Origin: Opitutia bacterium ISCC 52
GTDB lineage: Bacteria; Verrucomicrobiota; Verrucomicrobiia; Opitutales; UBA2995
Length of the DNA stretch: 64,000 nt
NCBI GenBank assembly: GCA_014529675.2
Contig: CP076040.1
Span: forward strand, 4,429,501 to 4,493,500
Direction of reading: 5' to 3'
The stretch's first letter is position 1. Each line of letters opens with the position of its first letter. The notes under the pieces were generated by a model. It saw only the letters and a list, made by a program, of their open reading frames with translations. It did not search any database and was not told where the DNA came from. Below are positions 1 to 8,904 of this stretch, one piece after another. The position numbers and the translations under genes are program-made.

Positions 1-2114
1 TTCATATCCCACTGGAAAGGAATGATTCCATCTATGCTTCCCTCGGCGGCACCTATCACCTTGGGGATCCAATCAAGAATCTCCTCAGTCTGGAGGTTGT
101 TTACCCCGATTTCGGAATCGATATACATTTCCTCCGGATTCATTGAAACATTGGCCAATTCAATCGAACCCCCAAATGCACTAAGCGATGTGCCTGAGAT
201 ATTGATCCGGTTTCCAATTTCAAAGCTGGTGGTGAAATCGGAAGCGGTCCAGCCATTGACCTGAACGGTGGAAACCGTGAAAGGCTTTTCCGATGTCATA
301 TGGAAGGGCTCCAAGCTATGAATCTTTCCAGCATAGGAAACGTTGTCTAAAACAAGATTTCCCCCTGCATAAAGTAGGTTATCCAATTGATAAGAAATAC
401 TCGGGGCAACCGAGTCCGGAGTAACCTTCAATTCAAAATCAGCTGAAAGCAGCCCAGTAACGTCAAACTCCCCCGTGATCCATCGCTCCAGGTAGGGGTA
501 CTCCTCAATCGCATAATCCTCCAAGGCGACCAAGGCTTCCAAGCCAGAAGTAGGATCAAAAGTCATGTCGTACTCCAATTCAAAATTCCCAGGGCTCATC
601 ATAAGCGTTCCCTTTGATTGGCGGAGACTGGATTCTCCTTGAGGCTGAAACGCCAAGGTGGCCGCACCAATTCCATCAAAACCTCCTGAGACCTCGACAG
701 AAGTTTCGGCTCCCGGGGTCCAATTAACGTTTATCCCTTCTCCAATTAAGTCGGAGTAGCGGAAGAGAGTCACGTCGCTCATATTTGCATAATGAACAAA
801 ATCACCGGGATTCATGACCAATTCGGCGAATAAATCACTATCGAGAGTCGTTGTCTCCAACTCAAAATTCAAAAGCCCCTCGCCCACCTCAGACTGGAAC
901 ATAGGAGCCATAAATATCCCATCGCGAAACCACAGATCGACCGAAGCATTCGACAGCAACTGCTCATGCAAATGCCCGTTAAACATGATATCCAGTGTGC
1001 CACTACTCAGCTGATCCTGCATTTCGCTGCTGAGGAGCAGATCCAAACCGAGTACCTGAAAATCGAAACCTTCCTCGGATCCTAATACAGACACCTCTAG
1101 CGGGATCTCGTTACTTAAGGTATGAACCACCTGAACCGCTCCAAAGTCCCAATCGGGTGAGATGGAAGCTTCCATGAGCTCGAAATGGAGATTGGGTCCT
1201 TCTTCGACTGATAAAGTACCGCTCCAATTGAACGGAGCCTCGAGTAATCTGGAAAGCTGACCGTTACCGGTAAACTCGACCGTCATACGCCCAGGCGTCC
1301 AAAGCATAGAAGCAACATGGTCCGATGAAGAAACATCAACTCCTTCAAATCCAACACCGACATTGCTCAAAACCGTATGGACCTGCCCATTTTGGAAATT
1401 AAAATTATCTCCCTCGAAATGAAATGCGGTCTGAAAGCGGCCTTCATTCCAATCAAACATGGGCTCTTCATTGAGGATATCCCATATACCCTGACTAAGG
1501 TCGTGGCTTAGATCCATTTCTCCTGAAAGGTCCATCAGTCCACTATTCCAATCAAAAAATCCACGACCGACGACCGGATGTTCTTCCACATCGATGTCCA
1601 AGCTCCAATCCACTCGCGTTTGAACGACCGATAAATGACCATCCACCAGCCCCTCAATGGCTCGACCACGATTTTCATAGTGAACAATTCCGTCTTTGAA
1701 ATGAATTTCCAACGGCAGCGGGGATTGAAATGGAGTTTTCTCCGGAAGCGCCAGAATAGCGTTGTTTACTGATAACAAGCCCTCAGGTACCTGCGCATTC
1801 ACTCCAGCCCAAAGACCATTCACCGCTATCTTCAAGGGTCGGTCTTCACCATATCCATCAAAAAACGATCCAAACTCAATTGATTCAGCGACAAGATTGA
1901 CCCCGGAAATTCGAAGGCTCAGATCGCGCACCACTGGCCGAGACATGCCCTCAATTCGAAATTCAATGGAATCTGTCTCGATTCCAACCTGCTGCATGCG
2001 TTCTTTGAATTGTTGTTCTGCGTACTCTGGAACATAAAACCAGGCTACACCGAATAACACGGCGAGGAGCACTAGGCTCGCGAGGGGAATCCAAATCCTT
2101 TTTCTTAGGGCCAC
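1..2114 (-). CDS. YdbH-like intermembrane lipid transport protein (AsmA-like), 3' end outside window
   Basis: An open minus-strand frame runs from a GTG at 2114 to the window edge (about 704 codons, no stop). An in-frame TAA lies directly upstream of the GTG, so this is the longest possible start; no clear Shine-Dalgarno is seen. Residues about 5-27 form one hydrophobic anchor, followed by a long beta-rich, low-cysteine region typical of AsmA/TamB/YdbH bridge proteins. Near the window edge the motif EGSIDGIIPFQWD resembles the G-x-(I/V)-x-G-x-(I/L)-P signature at the C-terminus of YdbH/PF11739 proteins. In E. coli YdbH helps carry phospholipid to the outer membrane. The family call is inference from fold-like features and this motif. 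Confidence 0.6.
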   Translation of the reverse strand, partial: MALRKRIWIPLASLVLLAVLFGVAWFYVPEYAEQQFKERMQQVGIETDSIEFRIEGMSRPVVRDLSLRISGVNLVAESIEFGSFFDGYGEDRPLKIAVNGLWAGVNAQVPEGLLSVNNAILALPEKTPFQSPLPLEIHFKDGIVHYENRGRAIEGLVDGHLSVVQTRVDWSLDIDVEEHPVVGRGFFDWNSGLMDLSGEMDLSHDLSQGIWDILNEEPMFDWNEGRFQTAFHFEGDNFNFQNGQVHTVLSNVGVGFEGVDVSSSDHVASMLWTPGRMTVEFTGNGQLSRLLEAPFNWSGTLSVEEGPNLHFELMEASISPDWDFGAVQVVHTLSNEIPLEVSVLGSEEGFDFQVLGLDLLLSSEMQDQLSSGTLDIMFNGHLHEQLLSNASVDLWFRDGIFMAPMFQSEVGEGLLNFELETTTLDSDLFAELVMNPGDFVHYANMSDVTLFRYSDLIGEGINVNWTPGAETSVEVSGGFDGIGAATLAFQPQGESSLRQSKGTLMMSPGNFELEYDMTFDPTSGLEALVALEDYAIEEYPYLERWITGEFDVTGLLSADFELKVTPDSVAPSISYQLDNLLYAGGNLVLDNVSYAGKIHSLEPFHMTSEKPFTVSTVQVNGWTASDFTTSFEIGNRINISGTSLSAFGGSIELANVSMNPEEMYIDSEIGVNNLQTEEILDWIPKVIGAAEGSIDGIIPFQWDM

Positions 2115-2186
2115 TTATACTATCTTTAAAGAGTTTCCGACTTTGACTCTTTAAGTAAGTAGGAGTTTCAGATTCGGGTCAATACA

Positions 2187-3095
2187 TCACAAATCAGGAG
2201 GTACATCTTTTATTCGAGAAGAGCGAAATGCATCGAATAAATAAAATGCGATCCCCGCCCAAATAAAGGCGAAGGTGATCATTCTACCCGAAGAAACTGG
2301 CTCGTCGTACAACCACACGGCCAAGCCAAATTTCATACAAGGGGCAATAAATTGAAGGATCCCAAGCGTGTTGAGCTGAATCCTTCTAGCACCATAAGAA
2401 AATAGAAGTAAGGGAATCGATGTCACAATGCCGGTAAGAAGAATGAGGGCCTGGAGAGACCAGGGTGCATGAAACAAAGCCCCTTGGTTTTGCGAGAACA
2501 GCCATACCAACCCGACCAAAGCGATCGGGAAAATAACCGTGTTTTCGAGAGCCAATCCTGTGACCGTTCCCAAGGAGGACTTCTTCTTTAACAGTCCGTA
2601 CACTCCGAAAGAACCTGCAATGGCCAGGGCTAAACATGGAATTTCATCGACACCGAATACTTCGTTTAAAACACCGACACAGGCGAGCAAGACCGCTAAT
2701 CCACGAAGCCGAGTGAGGCCTTCTTTTAACACAATAAAGCCAAAGCCAAGATTCACCAAAGGCACAATAAAATAGGCCAAACTTGCTTGAAGGATCTGCC
2801 CATTTGTCACTGCGTATATAAAGGCCAACCAGTTGATCGCTAGCATAACGCCGCCAAAAGCATAAATCAAAGCCAGGCGTTTATCTCGGAATACCAGAAA
2901 ATACGCTTTCAGTTTTCCTCTATAACTTAGGATAAGAAGCAAAAAGAAAAACGACCAGGCGATTCGGTGAAGGACCAACTCGTATGCATTCACCGATTCC
3001 AACAACTTCCAGTACATGGGAATCAGTCCCCATATAATAAAGGAGGCCGCGGCAGCTATTCCACCCCTTAGAGAATCTCCAGATTTGTTGTCCAT
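2187..3095 (-). CDS. rarD: EamA/RarD-type permease
   Basis: A roughly 302-residue integral membrane protein with about ten hydrophobic segments. It opens with GGIAAAASFIIWGLIPMYWK and continues with an HRIAWS stretch and the QFIAP...WLYDEP region, all characteristic of RarD (DMT superfamily, EamA repeats). The substrate is unknown; E. coli RarD was named from chloramphenicol sensitivity work. An ATG further out (3140) would add 15 residues rich in Cys and Pro that do not fit the family, so the ATG at 3095 is preferred. It is transcribed toward the YdbH-like gene with a 72-bp gap. No unusual base use is seen. Confidence 0.85.
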   Translation of the reverse strand: MDNKSGDSLRGGIAAAASFIIWGLIPMYWKLLESVNAYELVLHRIAWSFFFLLLILSYRGKLKAYFLVFRDKRLALIYAFGGVMLAINWLAFIYAVTNGQILQASLAYFIVPLVNLGFGFIVLKEGLTRLRGLAVLLACVGVLNEVFGVDEIPCLALAIAGSFGVYGLLKKKSSLGTVTGLALENTVIFPIALVGLVWLFSQNQGALFHAPWSLQALILLTGIVTSIPLLLFSYGARRIQLNTLGILQFIAPCMKFGLAVWLYDEPVSSGRMITFAFIWAGIAFYLFDAFRSSRIKDVPPDL

Positions 3096-3344
3096 TGGTA
3101 TCGAGCAGGGGGAATTTGGGCAAACCAACCCACAAGGCAATGGAAATAGTTTGCCACTAATCCTGGCGATTCATCGTTTTTGTAATCGCAACCCCCATCC
3201 TGTATCAACAACTCTTATACAAGTGAGGAAGCAATCCCTGAGGCTGAGAAAGCCATTGCAAATCTCAAAATCAGGTGATTCACCTTAGAAACCAAAATCT
3301 TTTGCTGCTCGCGTATCCTTACGAGCAATACCAACCCAACTGTA

Positions 3345-4607
3345 ATGAAAAAATCCCTAATCCTGTGTACCTTGTTGGCTGTGTTCGGCCTACAAAATTT
3401 TGCATATGCCGAAATTGAGTTCCTGTATATCCTCAAGGAAGAGGAATACCGGCAAGTTGGCAACGTAGCTCCTACCGTTCCAAGTGGATGGGTCTTCGGA
3501 GCAGGTGTAGCTGGCGATGACCAAATATCGGCCGCTACGCTGACGCATTCCGGTCCTTCAAGTCCGGTGAACCTTAGCGATGGAGAGGGAAATTTTGAAA
3601 TCGATGTCCAGGATTACACAGCTCAATCATTCTTGGATACCGACTACCCGAACGGAAATTTCAGCCTGAACATTACCGATGGAGTAGAAAGTGAAAGCTA
3701 TCCTTTTACCATAACCGGAGACGCATATCCAACCGCCCCTCACTTATTAAATCCAATGGCTCTTCATTCCCATGATCTCGGCCAGGATTTTACACTATTG
3801 TGGGCTCCGTTCACGGGAGCCGACGCTTCCGATGAAGCCTTCGTGCAAATCTGGGATAATGTAAGCGATGATGAGGCGTTCTTTGCATTCGTGGATACCT
3901 CGGCAACCTCCTTTCTCATTCCAGAGGACAGTCTGTCTCCAAACAAGAGCTACGAGATTGGCCTGACTTTTATCAATGAAACCTCTGAACTGCAAAACGT
4001 AGACACAAAAGTTGGCTATTTCTCTTCCACCTATTTTGAATTGGATACCACTCCTCAGAATTTTGAAGATCCAAGTGTTCTGGTTTCCCGTGGCATTTCG
4101 ACCAATCAAACCAGTGCGGCGGCACCCACGCCAAGTAACTACGGATTTCTCGTTGAGGCCAACGGAGTTGAATTTTCATCGGTAACGGCCATTAAGCCCG
4201 ACACGTCCGAGGAGCCCGTGCCTGCAGACGGTTTTGGGGAATTCGATTTGGAAGCGGACTTTGTTTCAGAAGCAGCACGAAATTCCGCGTATCCGGAAGG
4301 CAACTACTCCGTGCGCGTCGTTGAGAATGGCCAAGAGATTGTACTCGGTCCATTCCCCATGGGAGGAGGAACGCTCCCAGTAATCCCTTACATCACAAAC
4401 TGGGATGCGGCTCAGACCATCGATCCCAATCAAGACTTCGACCTTGCATGGAACTCTTTCTCCAATGCAGGGAGCAATGCCTTAATCGAAGTTGAGATCT
4501 GGAATGCAAACGACCAGGACAACGCAGTGGATTTTCTTCTAAGTAGTGGCGAGACAGGCGCATTACTAACTTTTGAGAACGCCAAGCTCCCACAACCCTT
4601 CTTCTAA
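3345..4607 (+). CDS. Secreted protein with two tandem beta-type repeats, C-terminus probably truncated
   Basis: 420 residues beginning with a clear Sec signal peptide (MKKSLILCTLLAVFGLQNFAYA). Two copies of one unit follow: the first holds DYPNGNFSLNITDG, then DLGQDFTLLWAPF and VQIWDN; the second holds AYPEGNYSVRVVENG, then DPNQDFDLAWNSF and VEIWNA. The second copy breaks off at KLPQPFF-stop, where the first continues for about 35 residues, and no PEP-CTERM or other sorting signal is present. The protein is very acidic, as expected of a secreted marine protein. Function is not recognised; loss of a third repeat and sorting tail by deletion is inferred. Confidence 0.7.
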   Translation: MKKSLILCTLLAVFGLQNFAYAEIEFLYILKEEEYRQVGNVAPTVPSGWVFGAGVAGDDQISAATLTHSGPSSPVNLSDGEGNFEIDVQDYTAQSFLDTDYPNGNFSLNITDGVESESYPFTITGDAYPTAPHLLNPMALHSHDLGQDFTLLWAPFTGADASDEAFVQIWDNVSDDEAFFAFVDTSATSFLIPEDSLSPNKSYEIGLTFINETSELQNVDTKVGYFSSTYFELDTTPQNFEDPSVLVSRGISTNQTSAAAPTPSNYGFLVEANGVEFSSVTAIKPDTSEEPVPADGFGEFDLEADFVSEAARNSAYPEGNYSVRVVENGQEIVLGPFPMGGGTLPVIPYITNWDAAQTIDPNQDFDLAWNSFSNAGSNALIEVEIWNANDQDNAVDFLLSSGETGALLTFENAKLPQPFF

Positions 4608-4747
4608 GTCATAGTGGGCAAATTTTGAGAGGCCTTTGTAATTGCAATTTTACAGTGACTTGCTAAATTTTTTTATGAGCGGGGGGCCAATTCTCCATAT
4701 GTAAAATCTAGTTTTACAACTCCCCTGCATTCTTTCGGCCTATAACA

Positions 4748-4780
4748 AAAAAAGCACCACCTCTGCAGGTGGTGCTTTTT
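4748..4780. terminator. Bidirectional intrinsic terminator
   Basis: A perfect 10-bp stem AGCACCACCT / AGGTGGTGCT with loop CTGC (4753-4776) is flanked by A-run and T-run, so it reads as stem plus U-tract on both strands. It sits between the converging secreted-protein gene and the FKBP gene and probably ends both transcripts. Confidence 0.9.
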
Positions 4781-4811
4781 CTAAAGTTGTCTAGCCTATC
4801 AGGCTTTGAAA

Positions 4812-5609
4812 CTAGGGATTGATTTTCAACAATTCCACTTCAAATACGAGCGTAGATCCGGGACCAATAGGACCTCCAGAATCACGATCACCATAGGCAA
4901 TGTCTGCGGGCATGTAGAGGCGGATTTTTCCACCTTCGCCAACGAGAGTAAGCCCTTCGCTGAATCCTTTGATGACTCCGTTCAAAGGAAAAGTCACAGG
5001 TTCGCCTCGATCAACTGAACTATCGAACACCGTACCGTCTACGAGTGTGCCGTGGTAGTGCACATTTACACTATCGCTGGCGGTAGCAAATTTGTCGGAG
5101 CCTTCGGTGAGAATTTCATAGCGTAATCCAGAATCGGTTTTCACAACACCTTCTTTCACATCGATCTTAGCCAAGAAAGCTTCTCCTGCGGCCTTATTGG
5201 CTGAGACGGCGCCTGCGCTTTGCTCTTGAGCCATACGATTTCTCTTCTCGCTGTGAATGCGGAAGGCTTGCTCTTGCAGTCCATCGACAAATTCTGGTTT
5301 ATCTCCATTGGCGCTCAGCTCCAAGCCAGCCAAGATTTGGGCCAGTTCGTCAGCGGAGTAAGAATCCAACATTAAGTCAGTTCCAATGGAATATCCCAAT
5401 GTTTGGTGAATCTTTTGCGTTTCTGTGAGTTCTTCGGACATGGTCGGTTCGTTGGTGGTTGCCTCAGTGGTAGAGGACTCGGTTTCGGTGGTGGCTGCCT
5501 GCGCCGAGGACGGCTCAGTTTCGGATTTAGGGCTACAAGCTACAGACCAAAGAAGGGTTCCGCAGATGGCCATGGATGCCAGTAATCTGGCTACATTTCT
5601 AGTAAACAT
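4812..5609 (-). CDS. FKBP-type peptidyl-prolyl isomerase lipoprotein
   Basis: The protein starts with a hydrophobic signal and a lipobox-like WSVAC, then a low-complexity Ser/Thr/Glu linker of about 45 residues, an FKBP N-terminal dimerisation segment (KIHQTLGYSIGTDL onward) and a C-terminal FKBP domain (VNVHYHGTLVDGTVFDSS, ending PGSTLVFEVELL). This is the FkpA/Mip/FklB architecture, which helps fold proteins in the periplasm. The ATG at 5609 is chosen over an upstream TTG at 5642 because it starts exactly at the signal peptide. The gene ends 32 bp before the shared terminator. Confidence 0.9.
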   Translation of the reverse strand: MFTRNVARLLASMAICGTLLWSVACSPKSETEPSSAQAATTETESSTTEATTNEPTMSEELTETQKIHQTLGYSIGTDLMLDSYSADELAQILAGLELSANGDKPEFVDGLQEQAFRIHSEKRNRMAQEQSAGAVSANKAAGEAFLAKIDVKEGVVKTDSGLRYEILTEGSDKFATASDSVNVHYHGTLVDGTVFDSSVDRGEPVTFPLNGVIKGFSEGLTLVGEGGKIRLYMPADIAYGDRDSGGPIGPGSTLVFEVELLKINP

Positions 5610-5659
5610 GAAAGACGGGTTTAGATATTGATGCTTAAACAAAGGGATGCAGGAAAGAC

Positions 5660-6178
5660 CTAGTCCAGCTCAGCGTAAAGGTATTTCTTCCTCGAGATGT
5701 AATAGAGGCAAAGTCCTCCCTGATAAATCAATACGACCAATATCAACGTGAAATAAGTAACGGGATAAGTAATACGAATCATGGCCTCCACCAAGTAAAC
5801 GTCTGGATTGATAGATAATATCAGGTCCTTAAATTCCGATGAAAACATGGCCCAGGGATCTTCTGAGTCAAAGCGCAGTAATTGGTAAGTAGCATAAGCC
5901 CAAAGAACGGCTATTAAGTAGATTTGGCTCACACCCAACCACAAGAAGGCCTCCGCGTCTTTATTGGTTAGCAGTCGATTTCCTCGAAGTTCCATGACAC
6001 CGGAACTGGATACCGCCACACCGACCACAAAGCCAAACAGGTCGCCCATCAACAAAACTACAATGCTGCAAAGTGCTGCGAAGCTAACAATACTCCATCC
6101 ATTGATACGTGATAAGGCTAGAGCCCGCTGAATTTTTTTCAGAGATTGCTTCCGGATGCATGAAAACCAAGAATCCAT
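5660..6178 (-). CDS. Hypothetical inner-membrane protein
   Basis: About 172 residues with hydrophobic segments near residues 28-52, 83-102 and 138-160, and a basic N-terminus (RKQSLKKIQR). The start at the ATG 6178 is supported by a GGAG motif about seven bases upstream; a TTG at 6190 is the alternative. It lies 50 bp upstream of the FKBP start on the same strand, so the two could be co-transcribed. I do not recognise the family; no catalytic or binding motif is visible. Confidence 0.6.
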   Translation of the reverse strand: MDSWFSCIRKQSLKKIQRALALSRINGWSIVSFAALCSIVVLLMGDLFGFVVGVAVSSSGVMELRGNRLLTNKDAEAFLWLGVSQIYLIAVLWAYATYQLLRFDSEDPWAMFSSEFKDLILSINPDVYLVEAMIRITYPVTYFTLILVVLIYQGGLCLYYISRKKYLYAELD

Positions 6179-6210
6179 CAAGCTCTCCAAATAGCAATTA
6201 AAGATCTTAC

Positions 6211-6468
6211 AATGACTTCTTTCCGAGTACTCATTCTATTTTGTGCTGCCAGTATCGCTCCATTGATGCAGCTCTCGGCAAAGGTATTGGAAGGCAATTG
6301 CTCAAGGAGTCCCTGAAATATGCGGGTCCCCATGCCTGGACCGTTACCTTCGCTGAAAATAAAAGAGCTAGAAAACTCTACGAGAGCGAAGGATTCACAA
6401 TAAAGGCCTCCTTTGCGTCTGATGACGACGGATTCCCCTGCGAAGTATTTAAAATGAGCCTGGATTAA
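6211..6468 (+). pseudogene. Broken GNAT acetyltransferase remnant behind an unrelated signal-peptide start
   Basis: From about 6265 one frame encodes the acetyl-CoA-binding half of a GNAT N-acetyltransferase: GKGIGRQLLKESLKY (motif A, Q/R-x-x-G-x-G) and ENKRARKLYESEGF (motif B), ending at 6468. The N-terminal half of the domain is absent. An ATG at 6211 opens a different frame reading MTSFRVLILFCAASIAPLMQ, a signal-peptide-like start, which hits a stop at about 6315. The two pieces are out of frame, so this looks like a deletion junction rather than a working gene. Its 3' end overlaps the stop of the gene on the other strand by 4 bp. Confidence 0.55.
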
Positions 6469-7352
6469 TCCTCAGGTAATCTCTCAGCGCGAACTCCCAT
6501 AGTACCTGCCAGCATTCGGCGGCCTCTAATTCCGGTCAGTGCCCTTACTCCACTAGCACCACTCCCAATGATCATGTTGGAAGCATCCTGGGTATCAAGC
6601 TGCCCACCTACGATCACGCCTTGTCTGGTAGCGATCGTGTTCATCCCTATTTCAGAAATAGTTTCTCCTACGATGAGCCAGAGCACTTTTTCCACCGGAT
6701 CTACACCGAGGAAAGTACGAGAATCGTAGACAATATTTCTATCCAAGGCGGCCACATTGATCTGCCCATTGTGGATACTTACGCTCTGCACACCGATTCC
6801 CCATTTCAGTTGAGCTAAAAACTCCGGTGAAGGCGGCTTAGAATTCTGGTATATAAAGTTTTCGGCCTCATCCCAACCAAACATATAGGAAAGCGGGTGG
6901 ATGTGACTGACGGTGCCATCGCAAACCAAGGTTTCCAACGAGGTCACTGATCTCAATGGCCAACTTTTCCACCATTCCTCCGGGTAGTACCGGGTAGTAT
7001 TGATCATGATATCCAAGTCTGCCGCCCAACGCAGGTAGTCGGCTGGTAAGAGGGTAAAGTGTCGTCCTTCTATATCGTCCTGACGAAACGGGCTGAAGTA
7101 CAACTCTACTCCTGGCTCGTCCCAATGGATCTCAGCGATCATTACTTTTCCTTTACCGAACGCCTCGGAAATCTCTTCAACCGTAAGAAAGACGCCTCGA
7201 TAAATTTCCAGCTTGGGAAGGTTTTTAGGCGAGAGTATAATGAAAAATACAAGTAATACGCAGAGCCCCAGACAAGCCAAGCCTGCCAAGGAGAAGAGTA
7301 GGAACCTTAATCCTACTCCGCTGAATCTACTTAGTCGGAAACCAATGTTCAT
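6465..7352 (-). CDS. Phosphodiester glycosidase-like (NAGPA/DUF2233-type) membrane-anchored protein
   Basis: 295 residues. A single transmembrane anchor lies at about residues 15-40. The C-terminal half carries RNIVYDSRTFLGVDP, LWLIVGETISEIGMN and GVIVGGQLDTQDASNMI, which follow the layout of the phosphodiester glycosidase / NAGPA family, where a Gly-Gly-x-LD motif ends the fold (here with LDTQDAS in place of the usual LDGGGS). Activity is therefore uncertain. Its ATG overlaps the stop of the DUF72 gene by 4 bp, so the two are translationally coupled. The family assignment is by motif only. Confidence 0.55.
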   Translation of the reverse strand: MNIGFRLSRFSGVGLRFLLFSLAGLACLGLCVLLVFFIILSPKNLPKLEIYRGVFLTVEEISEAFGKGKVMIAEIHWDEPGVELYFSPFRQDDIEGRHFTLLPADYLRWAADLDIMINTTRYYPEEWWKSWPLRSVTSLETLVCDGTVSHIHPLSYMFGWDEAENFIYQNSKPPSPEFLAQLKWGIGVQSVSIHNGQINVAALDRNIVYDSRTFLGVDPVEKVLWLIVGETISEIGMNTIATRQGVIVGGQLDTQDASNMIIGSGASGVRALTGIRGRRMLAGTMGVRAERLPED

Positions 7353-8248
7353 GAGAATAAATCCATTTGTTCAGGTTTTGGAGCCTCCAGTTCATGGGGC
7401 CAATAAGGAGCCTCAAAAGGAGCACCCGCCTCAATGAGTAGCGATTGAAAACGACGAGCAAGTTGAGGGGCGAGCAGGTCATCTGGCATGTGACAAAAGA
7501 AGTGTGGCGTGAGGCCCTGTTCCATCCAATCCATAACCGGTTTCACCCAGTCCAATAAATGTGCCTGGGTTATTTTCTCATTCGGATGGCCCACAAACCT
7601 GATAAAAGGTCGAGATCCAGTGGCGATAAACTTTACAGGTAGGTTGGGTTTACGGCGTTGAGCATTCTCAGTGTCCTCATCGGAAGCATTGCCCTTAAAT
7701 AGAGCTCGTGTATCAAAAATAACACGATCTACACCCTTTTCTGAAAGCAGATGGTTGAAATCAATTTCCTCCTGCCCCGCTTCAAAGAATCTTGGATTAC
7801 GAACTTCGACGGAGTAATGATATTCCTTAGGTAAGCTATCTAAGAAGATACTTAAATTTTCAAGGTGCCTTGGCTCGAAATGAGAAGGTAATTGCAAAAA
7901 AAACTGTCCCAAGTTTTTGCCCAGAGGAGATAAGCGCCCAATAAATTCAACCGTCTCTCGTTCGGCATGTTTTAAAAGCAGATCGTGACTAACGATCCGC
8001 GGAAATTTGAAACAAAACTCAAACCCATCCGGCACTTCGTCCTTCCAGCGCTGAATAGTCGCAATCGAAGGTAACCCATAGAAGGAGGAATTTCCTTCAA
8101 CCGTATTGAAAACGCTTCCGTATTGGGAAAGGAAATCGATTCGCCGCGCATCAGAAGTAAAGAAATTACCTATCCAAGGAGCATGAGCCCATACCGGGCA
8201 ACCCATTCGGAGATTTTCTGGCAAACACGGTTTTAAGTCGGCAACCAT
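7349..8248 (-). CDS. DUF72 domain protein
   Basis: 299 residues with the DUF72 (YecE-like) pattern throughout: MGCPVWAHAPWIGNFF at the N-terminus, FNTVEGNSSFYGLP, FEFCFKFPR, LGQFFLQLPSHF, the YSVEVRNPRFF core and a C-terminal VKPVMDWMEQG stretch. DUF72 proteins adopt a TIM-barrel-like fold of unknown biochemical role. The frame overlaps the downstream glycosidase-like gene by four bases, indicating a two-gene operon. Nothing unusual in length or composition. Confidence 0.9.
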   Translation of the reverse strand: MVADLKPCLPENLRMGCPVWAHAPWIGNFFTSDARRIDFLSQYGSVFNTVEGNSSFYGLPSIATIQRWKDEVPDGFEFCFKFPRIVSHDLLLKHAERETVEFIGRLSPLGKNLGQFFLQLPSHFEPRHLENLSIFLDSLPKEYHYSVEVRNPRFFEAGQEEIDFNHLLSEKGVDRVIFDTRALFKGNASDEDTENAQRRKPNLPVKFIATGSRPFIRFVGHPNEKITQAHLLDWVKPVMDWMEQGLTPHFFCHMPDDLLAPQLARRFQSLLIEAGAPFEAPYWPHELEAPKPEQMDLFS

Positions 8249-8318
8249 GAGTTCGTAAGCTTTAGAGGATCAGAGGTCATTTTCCGCTGACTAAATTTGA
8301 AGGAATCACTGCGTTTAT

Positions 8319-8768
8319 CTATTTTACTAATTCGTCCGAAACCCGGCTTTTTGAAAGTGTGGGAAGAAAGCCCGCTTCAGAGATGCGGACCAAACAAAAA
8401 ATGAAAAATACGAGGTAGACCAAAGCCGTAAGAATCTCTGTAGGCCAACGCATACGGTCGGGTATCCAATGATAATTTTCTAGATGAAAATATAGCACGA
8501 GGCCAGTAGCCACTGAAAGTATCGCCATACAAGAATAGAACAACATGGATTGGTTTCTAGGTAGATAAGCATCCGTCTTTTTATAAACCATCACGAAATA
8601 GACAGCCCCTAAACCACTAAGAACAGTCGATGCTCCAAATCGAATGATGCCTTCTACGACCGGAACCGTGGAAGCAAGGATCGCCCACGTTAAGAAGTAA
8701 AATGTGAGAAGCCCAAATACAAAGCTGAAGAATGCCCGGAAAAATATATGCGAAAGCGGCGTCACCAT
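8319..8768 (-). CDS. Hypothetical four-helix membrane protein
   Basis: About 149 residues beginning MVTPLSHIFFRAFF, with hydrophobic segments near residues 7-32, 41-58, 76-94 and 111-131 and a charged C-terminal tail. An ATG at 8822 would add 18 hydrophilic residues; the inner ATG is preferred since it starts at the first helix and has an AAGG about 11 bases upstream. It sits 70 bp upstream of the DUF72 operon and may lead it. No recognisable domain. Confidence 0.6.
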   Translation of the reverse strand: MVTPLSHIFFRAFFSFVFGLLTFYFLTWAILASTVPVVEGIIRFGASTVLSGLGAVYFVMVYKKTDAYLPRNQSMLFYSCMAILSVATGLVLYFHLENYHWIPDRMRWPTEILTALVYLVFFIFCLVRISEAGFLPTLSKSRVSDELVK

Positions 8769-8904
8769 ACTTAAGACCCTTGGTTGTTTTGAGACACATT
8801 CCAAATCCAAAAATGAAAGCATCGGAAAGTATGAGAAAACTAGGTTTTACAGTGCTGGTCGCTTTCCCCAACACTGCAGCTCGTAACCATAACTTGGATT
8901 CAAA

